From assembly GCA_051883735.1 (NCBI GenBank), contig JBJEUH010000019.1:1-40024 (forward strand): a DNA stretch of 40,024 bases. Reading direction: 5' to 3'. Made by a program: the position numbers and the translations under genes. The stretch comes from Ventricola sp051883735. Lineage in GTDB: Bacteria; Bacillota; Clostridia; Christensenellales; Aristaeellaceae. Below are positions 35,224 to 40,024 of this stretch, one piece after another (position 1 is the stretch's first letter; every line of letters starts with the position of its first letter). The notes under the pieces are model-generated. The model was not told where the DNA came from and searched no databases. It saw nothing but the letters and a program-made list of their open reading frames with translations.

Positions 35224-35255
35224 AAAAAAAGCGCCGGAAGTCCCCGGCTTCCGGC
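35224..35255 (-). terminator. Rho-independent terminator of spoIIE
   Basis: GCCGGAAG (35255-35248 on the minus strand) pairs with CTTCCGGC (35240-35233) around a 7-base loop, then GC and a run of seven T. It begins 14 bases after the spoIIE stop. Confidence 0.92.
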
Positions 35256-35269
35256 ACATCATCGGCGGA

Positions 35270-37339
35270 TTATTCCAAAATGGCCCGGCTCACGCGGGCG
35301 CAGAGCACCGCCATGTCGTCCCTGGCCTCGCCCGACTGCAGGCACTGGCCGATCAGGCGCTCGCCCACCGCCTGCGGGTGCAGCCAGTAGAGTTTGGCAA
35401 TCGCCGCGCGCAGCGCCTCCTCCCCGCCGGGATACGCACCCGCCACGCCGTCGGTCAGCAGGATCACCACGTCGCCCGGGCGCAGCGTCATGCGCAGCGA
35501 TTTGGATTCCACATCCGGCAGCACGCCCACCGGCAGCGTGTCCGCGCCGATGGCGCGCACCTCGCCGTCGCGCACGACGTACGACGCGCACGCGCCCAGC
35601 TTTTCAAATGCCGTCTCGCCGGTGTGCAGGTCGCACACGCACAGGTCCATCGTCGCGTACATCTCCCGGCCCGTGCACATGAGCATCAGCGCGTTCACCA
35701 CGTCCAGCGCCTGCGCCCTCGTGTAGCCCGCGCGCAGGCTCTCCACCATCAGGCGCAGCGCCGCGTGGCTCTCCTGCATCGCGCTCACGCCGCTGCCCAT
35801 GCCGTCCGACAGTGCCAGCACATGCCGCCCGCCCGGCAGCGTGCGCGAGACGTAGCTGTCGCCCGCCACCTCCTCGCCGGAGCGGCTGCGCGTCGCCGCG
35901 CCGATCTCCAGCGTCAGCGCCGGCGCCTGCTCAAACACCGCCTGCGTGCTCAGCATCCCCTCCCGGACGCACGCGCGCATCGGCACGCCGCACGCGGAGG
36001 ACACCAGCTTTTCCAGCGTCACCGGCGCGATGTGCTCGGGCTTGAGCAGCATCGCCTCCATCCGCCCGCCCATCCGCAGCGCATAGGCCACGCGCACCTG
36101 CTCCATGCCCGCGCGCACGAGCGCATAGCGGATGCGCCGGTACGCCTCGTCGTCCGGGCGGATCTCGCTGAGCGTGCGCTCGCACACCTGATGCGCCGCC
36201 GTGCTCGTCTTGGCCAGCAGCTCCACGCACTGCCGGATCAGCGGATTCTCCTCCTCCGGCGCGCTCAGCCCCCGCATCATCTGCGCCGTGTCCTCATACA
36301 AGTGCGCCCAGGCGTGGATCATCGAGGCGCAGCGCACCGCGATCGCCTCGGACTGCGTCATCTCGTCCGGCACCGTCCGCTCGATCAGGCCCGTCACCGC
36401 CGCGCGCCGCACGCTGGAGAGCACGAGAAACGGCACCGCGCCCGGCAGGCAGATGACCAGCAGGCGGATCGCCGCCAGGTCGCCGCGCAGCAGCGCGCAG
36501 GCCGCCGCCATGCCGCTGAGCATCAGCAGCAGGCACAGGCTCCTGTGGCGCGTCTTGATCTCGCCTGCCAGAAAGCCGCCGCACAGCAGCATCGCGCAGG
36601 TGTTCACGCTGCCCATGCCCAGCGAGACCGCGCCGCCCAGCACGCCCGCGCACAAAAGCGCCTGCGACGCGCCGCCGACATACGCGTGCTCGAGCGTCAG
36701 GTACAGCGCCAGGCTGCCGGCAAGGATATCGCCGTGCGGCAGGTGCAGCATGCCCGCCGCCAGCGACGCACACACCGCCATCACGCACAGCGGCCGCGTC
36801 TCGCCGTCCAGCTCGTCCCGATGGCAGACGGCCAGCGCCGCGCCGTCATACAGCGCGCTCAGGCCCGCGCCCGCCAGCGCGGTGAGCGAAAGGTTCAGCG
36901 CGTCCAGCCACGACGCGGCGCCCGTGAGCGCTCCGGCGGACAGCTGCGCGAGCAGCACCGCCGCCGCCATGGTCATCCGGCTGCCGGGGCGCACCCACAG
37001 CCCGCTGAAGAGCCACAGCAGCGCGCAGACGGCCATCTGCCAGCAGCCCATCAGATTGCCCGAGGCAAAATGGACCGCAAAGCTGATCGCAACGCCCGCA
37101 AACGCCGAGGGCACGCAGAAGCCCTGACGCAGCAGCACGGCGAACATCGCGGCCTGGCAGGCATAGCCGCCGCCCGGCAGGTTCGCCGGGGCGAGCAGCG
37201 CCATCATCAGCAGGCACAGCACGCGCTGCGCCGCCGTGCCGCGGTTCCTGAGCGTCCGGTCAATGCCCGTCAAAAAGCCCGTCCGCTCCTTCTCCTCTTC
37301 CCGAATCGCCTCGTACGCCGTCGCCGCGCGCTGTGCCAT
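35270..37339 (-). CDS. spoIIE: Stage II sporulation protein E, PP2C-type phosphatase
   Basis: SpoIIE dephosphorylates the anti-anti-sigma factor SpoIIAA and so activates sigma-F in the forespore; it also acts at the polar septum. The 689 residues have an N-terminal half with about ten membrane helices, a central regulatory part (about 330-490), and the C-terminal PP2C domain with GDSYVSRTLPGG, ALSDGMGSGVSAMQES, ILLTDGVAGA and RDDMAVLCARV, which hold the metal-binding aspartates. It is shorter than the Bacillus protein (about 830 residues). The ATG at 37339 is used; an in-frame ATG at 37375 overlaps the likely -10. It marks the organism as a likely spore former and is followed by tilS-hpt-ftsH. 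Confidence 0.95.
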   Translation of the reverse strand: MAQRAATAYEAIREEEKERTGFLTGIDRTLRNRGTAAQRVLCLLMMALLAPANLPGGGYACQAAMFAVLLRQGFCVPSAFAGVAISFAVHFASGNLMGCWQMAVCALLWLFSGLWVRPGSRMTMAAAVLLAQLSAGALTGAASWLDALNLSLTALAGAGLSALYDGAALAVCHRDELDGETRPLCVMAVCASLAAGMLHLPHGDILAGSLALYLTLEHAYVGGASQALLCAGVLGGAVSLGMGSVNTCAMLLCGGFLAGEIKTRHRSLCLLLMLSGMAAACALLRGDLAAIRLLVICLPGAVPFLVLSSVRRAAVTGLIERTVPDEMTQSEAIAVRCASMIHAWAHLYEDTAQMMRGLSAPEEENPLIRQCVELLAKTSTAAHQVCERTLSEIRPDDEAYRRIRYALVRAGMEQVRVAYALRMGGRMEAMLLKPEHIAPVTLEKLVSSACGVPMRACVREGMLSTQAVFEQAPALTLEIGAATRSRSGEEVAGDSYVSRTLPGGRHVLALSDGMGSGVSAMQESHAALRLMVESLRAGYTRAQALDVVNALMLMCTGREMYATMDLCVCDLHTGETAFEKLGACASYVVRDGEVRAIGADTLPVGVLPDVESKSLRMTLRPGDVVILLTDGVAGAYPGGEEALRAAIAKLYWLHPQAVGERLIGQCLQSGEARDDMAVLCARVSRAILE

Positions 37340-37373
37340 ACGATCCCCGCCTTCATGCTCAGAATATGGAATC

Positions 37374-37406
37374 ATTGTATAGGCGTTTTCGGCTTGCCGC
37401 TGTCGG
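37374..37406 (-). promoter_or_regulatory. Candidate spoIIE promoter with a 21-base spacer
   Basis: On the minus strand CCGACA (37406-37401) and TACAAT (37379-37374) are 21 bases apart. The Bacillus spoIIE promoter also has an over-long spacer and needs Spo0A. AGCCGAA (37394-37388) in the spacer matches the 0A box TGnCGAA at all but the first base. The match is suggestive only. Confidence 0.4.
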
Positions 37407-37416
37407 TGCCGCGCGC

Positions 37417-37446
37417 AAAAAAAGAAAAGCGCTCGACACGCTTTTC
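37417..37446 (-). terminator. Rho-independent terminator of rmuC
   Basis: GAAAAGCG (37446-37439 on the minus strand) pairs with CGCTTTTC (37431-37424) around TGTCGAG and is followed by seven T. It begins 11 bases after the rmuC stop. The loop sequence itself resembles a Spo0A box. Confidence 0.92.
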
Positions 37447-37457
37447 CATATTCTTTG

Positions 37458-38930
37458 TCAATCCCAGCTGTCATCGTCGTCGTCAAACGGGTTGTCCGTC
37501 TCCGCCGTGTCCTCGCCCAGCAGCGCCCTGGCCTGCTCGCCGGGCAGCTCGCCCACGTCGGACAGCCTGCGCGCGATGCTCTCGCTGTGGCGCTGCGCCG
37601 TCTCGATCGTCTCGCTCGCCTGGCGCAGGCGCTTCTGCGTGCGGCTGAGCAGCCCCGCAAAGCCGCCAAAGTCCGTGCGCACGGCGCTGAGCAGCGCCAT
37701 GATTTCCTCCGTCCGCTGCTCGATGGCCAGCGACCGGAAGCCCATCTGAAGGCTCTGCAGCAGCGCGGCGAACGTCGTCGGGCCGGCGATCACCATGCGG
37801 CTCTCGCTTTGGATGCGCTCGGCCAGGCCGCTGATGCGCAGCACCTCCGCGTACAGCCCCTCGCTTTGCAGAAACAGCACGCCGTAGTCCGTCGTATACG
37901 GCGGCGCGATCATCTTTTCGCTCATGCGGCGCGCGTGCATGCGCACGGCGGATTCCAGCAGCCCGCGCGCGCTGTCCACCTCCTCGCGCGAGCCGTTTTC
38001 CAGCGCCGCGCGAAGCTCCGTGTACTCGCGCATCGGCAGGCTCGCGTCGATCGGCAGATACACCGTGTGCCCGTGGCCCTGCCCCGGCATCACCACGACG
38101 TAGTCCGCCGCCGGTTCGCCGCCCGGGCGCACCGGCGCATGCTGCGCGTACTGATCCGGCGCGAGCATCTGGGCCAGCAGCGTGCCCAGCTGCATCTCGC
38201 CCCACACGCCCAGCGGCTGCGCGCCGCCCAGCGTGCGGCTGAGCTCGTCCACGCTGCCCGCCAGGGACTGCATGGCACTCAGGCTGCTGGTCACCTGCTC
38301 CAGCCTGCGCGTCACCTGCGCAAACGACGCCTCCAGCCGCTGATCGACCGTCGCGTTCAGCTTCTCGTCCACCGTGAGACGCATCTGCTCCAGCTCGCGG
38401 CGGTTGTCCTCGCTGATGCGCGTCAGCCCGCCCTCGAGCGTCTCGCGCATGCGCTCCATGCGCTCCTCATTGCCGGAGAGCTTGTCGTCGAGCGTCCTGC
38501 TCACGCTGCTCAGGCGCTCCTCATAGCTGCTCAGCCGGCGGTCCATCGTCTGGCGGATGCGCTCCATGCGCTCCTCCTCCTGGCGGCCCGCCGCGCGCAT
38601 CTGCCCGCCGAGGGCGTCCATCTGGCCCTGCTGCGTGCGCGTCATCTCGCCCATCATCCGCACGACGCTGTCGTTCACCGCCTGCATCGCCTCGCTGTAT
38701 TCGCGCTGCGTCTGCTGGCTCGCCTCGCGCGTCCTCGCGTCCGCCTGCGCCAGCTGCTGCGCGATCTCCCGGCTCATCTCGCGCACGCTCTCCTCCGCCT
38801 GCTTCGTGCGGCGGTGCAGCAGCACCAGCGCAACCAGCATCAGCAGCACCAGCAGAAGGCACAGGATCAGCATCGTCTGCTGCGTGCCCATGCCCGCGAT
38901 CACCTGAGCGGCCTTCTCCAGCATCTCCAT
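37458..38930 (-). CDS. rmuC: DNA recombination protein RmuC
   Basis: RmuC proteins limit recombination at inverted repeats and carry a nuclease-like domain. The 490 residues have an N-terminal membrane helix (about 18-40), a long coiled coil rich in Gln, Arg and Glu to about residue 200, and then the RmuC domain. Its motifs are GVWGEMQLGTLLAQML, YVVVMPG, YLPIDASLPMREY, IAPPYTTDYGVLFLQSEGLYAE and IAGPTTFAALLQSLQMGF. The acidic tail ends DDDDDSWD. The ATG at 38930 has GGAG 9 bases upstream. It is a single-gene unit with its own terminator. Confidence 0.95.
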   Translation of the reverse strand: MEMLEKAAQVIAGMGTQQTMLILCLLLVLLMLVALVLLHRRTKQAEESVREMSREIAQQLAQADARTREASQQTQREYSEAMQAVNDSVVRMMGEMTRTQQGQMDALGGQMRAAGRQEEERMERIRQTMDRRLSSYEERLSSVSRTLDDKLSGNEERMERMRETLEGGLTRISEDNRRELEQMRLTVDEKLNATVDQRLEASFAQVTRRLEQVTSSLSAMQSLAGSVDELSRTLGGAQPLGVWGEMQLGTLLAQMLAPDQYAQHAPVRPGGEPAADYVVVMPGQGHGHTVYLPIDASLPMREYTELRAALENGSREEVDSARGLLESAVRMHARRMSEKMIAPPYTTDYGVLFLQSEGLYAEVLRISGLAERIQSESRMVIAGPTTFAALLQSLQMGFRSLAIEQRTEEIMALLSAVRTDFGGFAGLLSRTQKRLRQASETIETAQRHSESIARRLSDVGELPGEQARALLGEDTAETDNPFDDDDDSWD

Positions 38931-38979
38931 AAATTCACGCTCCGTATCCTCCCGGCAGTAGCGCGCGGGAGGCAAAGTA

Positions 38980-38988
38980 TGCTATAAT
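38980..38988 (+). promoter_or_regulatory. Extended -10 promoter of the membrane-anchored protein gene
   Basis: TGCTATAAT, a perfect -10 with TGn, ends at 38988, 33 bases upstream of the ATG at 39022. No -35 is apparent. The following GTTCT is shared with the tRNA promoter at 39861. Confidence 0.7.
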
Positions 38989-39021
38989 GTTCTGGCTTCA
39001 TGAGCAAAGGAGGGATCCCCT

Positions 39022-39720
39022 ATGGCCCAAAGACGCAGAAAAGAACAACAGATGAAAAAACAGCAGCGCATCATCACCGCGCTTTGCATTGCAGGCGGCA
39101 TCGGCGCCGTCCTGCTCAGCCTCGTGGTCTGCATCCTGATCTTCGATCCGTTCGCCGACAGCGCGCCCGTGTCCGCGCCTGTTGCGACCGCGCTGCCTTA
39201 CAGCGCGTCCGAACCGTTCTCGCTGTCCGATCTCACCGCCGAGCAGATCAGCCAGATCCGCAAAAGCGGCCGCATGACCGTCAGCGACGGCCCCCGCGGC
39301 GTCAGCGTCGGCGACACGCTGGAAAAGCTGATCGAGCGCCTGCCCACCGACGTGGGAAAAACGGCGCAGACCTCGCAGCAGACGGTCATGCAGTCCGACG
39401 AGGAGATGGCGCTCTACTGCGCCGAGTACCTGGAAAAGCAGAACACCGGCGCACAGACCGGCCTGCAGTCCGACGAGGAGATGATCCTCTACTGCGCCGA
39501 GTACTTTGAAAACCAGAACGGCATGATGACCGCTCTGCCCCCGCGCGGCCTGATCAATGTGAACAACGGTCAGATCGTCGTCACGCTGCTCGCGCCCACG
39601 AGCTCCTACCCCGCCGACACGCGGGACAGCTACGGCGCCTACGAGCACGTCTACTGCCTGTACACCATCGACCCGGAGAGCATGACGATCTCCTCGATCG
39701 TGCTGGGCATCGACCAATGA
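39022..39720 (+). CDS. Membrane-anchored protein of unknown function with a tandem 25-residue repeat
   Basis: The 232 residues begin with a short basic cytoplasmic tail (MAQRRRKEQQMKKQQR), one membrane helix at about 17-41, and an outer domain. Residues 124-141 (QSDEEMALYCAEYLEKQN) and 149-166 (QSDEEMILYCAEYFENQN) are near copies; the DNA repeats with a 75-base offset. The C-terminal part (LINVNNGQIVVTLLAPTSS, HVYCLYTIDPESMTISSIVLG) looks like a small beta sheet. No family is recognised. AAAGGAGGG lies 8 bases before the ATG. A perfect-consensus promoter just downstream faces into it on the other strand. No terminator is seen after its stop. Confidence 0.82.
   Translation: MAQRRRKEQQMKKQQRIITALCIAGGIGAVLLSLVVCILIFDPFADSAPVSAPVATALPYSASEPFSLSDLTAEQISQIRKSGRMTVSDGPRGVSVGDTLEKLIERLPTDVGKTAQTSQQTVMQSDEEMALYCAEYLEKQNTGAQTGLQSDEEMILYCAEYFENQNGMMTALPPRGLINVNNGQIVVTLLAPTSSYPADTRDSYGAYEHVYCLYTIDPESMTISSIVLGIDQ
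39391..39519 (+). repeat. Tandem in-frame duplication inside the gene at 39022
   Basis: Bases 39391-39444 and 39466-39519 are near-identical 54-base units with a 75-base period (25 codons). Differences fall mainly at ATG-GCG versus ATG-ATC, and CTG-GAA-AAG versus TTT-GAA-AAC. Confidence 0.9.
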
Positions 39721-39746
39721 AAGCGCCAGGACCGTTCATCGTTCTC

Positions 39747-39775
39747 ATTATATAGAAGCGACCACCGGTTGTCAA
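39747..39775 (-). promoter_or_regulatory. Full-consensus promoter pointing antisense into the upstream gene
   Basis: On the minus strand TTGACA (39775-39770), a 17-base spacer and TATAAT (39752-39747) match the consensus at all 12 positions. Transcription would start near 39740 and run antisense through 39720-39022. No convincing minus-strand coding sequence lies there; the next minus-strand gene is rmuC, about 800 bases away. Confidence 0.85.
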
Positions 39776-39838
39776 CGCTAATTGTTACGCACTTCATAAT
39801 TTTGTAATATTTCTTCGTCAGCCGCCTCAAAAAAGCCC

Positions 39839-39866
39839 TTGACAAATCCTCCCGTTGTGCTATAAT
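39839..39866 (+). promoter_or_regulatory. Strong promoter of the tRNA-Pro gene
   Basis: TTGACA (39839-39844), a 16-base spacer and TATAAT (39861-39866) with TGC extension (39858-39860) lie 31 bases upstream of the tRNA. Stable-RNA promoters often look like this. Confidence 0.9.
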
Positions 39867-39897
39867 GTTCTTTGCTTGACAGCATCCGCCTGTCATC

Positions 39898-39974
39898 CGG
39901 GGTGTAGCGCAGTTTGGTAGCGTGCTTGAATGGGGTTCAAGAGGCCGCGAGTTCGAATCTCGCCACTCCGACCA
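39898..39974 (+). tRNA. tRNA-Pro, anticodon GGG, CCA encoded
   Basis: The 77-base cloverleaf has acceptor arms CGGGGTG/CACTCCG (one G-U pair), a D arm with AGTTTGGTAG, and an anticodon stem CTTGA/TCAAG with loop ATGGGGT, giving GGG at positions 34-36. The T arm holds GTTCGAATC. Discriminator A is followed by an encoded CCA. It reads CCC and CCU proline codons. The C1-G72 pair is the usual bacterial tRNA-Pro feature. Confidence 0.96.
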
Positions 39975-40024
39975 TGCGGAGTGTCCTTATAGGATCTGAG
40001 TATCCTGTAACGGGCACTCCGCAT
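39974..40024 (+). terminator. Long hairpin directly after the tRNA
   Basis: ATGCGGAGTG (39974-39983) pairs perfectly with CACTCCGCAT (40015-40024, the window end), with an inner AGGAT/ATCCT stem. It begins on the last base of the tRNA. Any T run would lie beyond the window, so its role as a terminator is inferred. Confidence 0.55.

Noticed and set aside
38998..39717. Minus-strand 239-codon frame downstream of the consensus promoter at 39747
   Set aside because: No ribosome site, shadow-like composition, and it mirrors the plus-strand gene including its repeat. An RNA is possible but a protein is not supported.
39964..40021. CACTCCG repeated after the tRNA as an integration (att) site
   Set aside because: The shared stretch is only 7 bases and is explained by the hairpin; no integrase or mobile gene is in the window.

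Overview
The window is a GC-rich stretch of a draft genome. It reads as an endospore-forming member of the Firmicutes, probably Clostridia. The evidence is SpoIIE in the order spoIIE-tilS-hpt-ftsH known from Bacillus and Clostridium, class III fructose-1,6-bisphosphatase, the UPF0237/UPF0210 pair, a BclA-like collagen protein, a DacF/DacB-type carboxypeptidase next to rluB, and frequent TTG/GTG starts behind strong Shine-Dalgarno sequences. An uncultured gut lineage such as Christensenellales would fit, but that is a guess from gene content. The 100-N run at 28981-29080 is flanked by an exact 55-base duplication, so it is an assembly join and not biology.

Layout. 1-1980: the tail of an upstream gene, a small secreted protein (-) and L-asparaginase (+) transcribed divergently from two extended -10 promoters. 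1983-4283 (-): an amino-acid ABC importer in the order glnH, glnP, glnQ, driven by a consensus promoter, with a terminator between glnH and glnP. 4482-7465 (-): acyltransferase, endonuclease IV and ketopantoate reductase, tightly coupled. 7587-13753 (-): TPR glycosyltransferase, D,D-carboxypeptidase, RluB, a zinc-ribbon/repeat membrane protein and a NusG-II protein. 13865-14938 (+): a collagen-like GXT protein divergent from the glycosyltransferase. 15038-21784 (-): PepF, a small acidic protein, a membrane protein, a HAD-thymidylate kinase fusion, MnmA, a DUF5662 protein and an NlpC/P60 hydrolase, nearly gap-free. 21899-26927 (-): RidA, Fbp, a HAD phosphatase, the ACT-domain protein and UPF0210. 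26988-37339 (-): SpoIIE, then after two terminators and a new promoter TilS, Hpt, FtsH, a polytopic membrane protein, a PHP phosphoesterase and VanW. 37458-38930 (-): RmuC. 39022-39720 (+): an unknown membrane-anchored protein. 39898-39974 (+): tRNA-Pro(GGG) behind a very strong promoter.

Most genes are housekeeping genes in long minus-strand operons. The more unusual content is the HAD-Tmk fusion, the collagen-like protein paired with a TPR glycosyltransferase across a palindromic sporulation-type -10 element, the 922-residue zinc-ribbon/repeat protein, a three-copy intergenic hairpin repeat with compensatory base changes, and a full-consensus promoter aimed antisense into the gene at 39022-39720. 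No stretch over 300 bases lacks a gene. I see no CRISPR array, insertion sequence, prophage or defence system.
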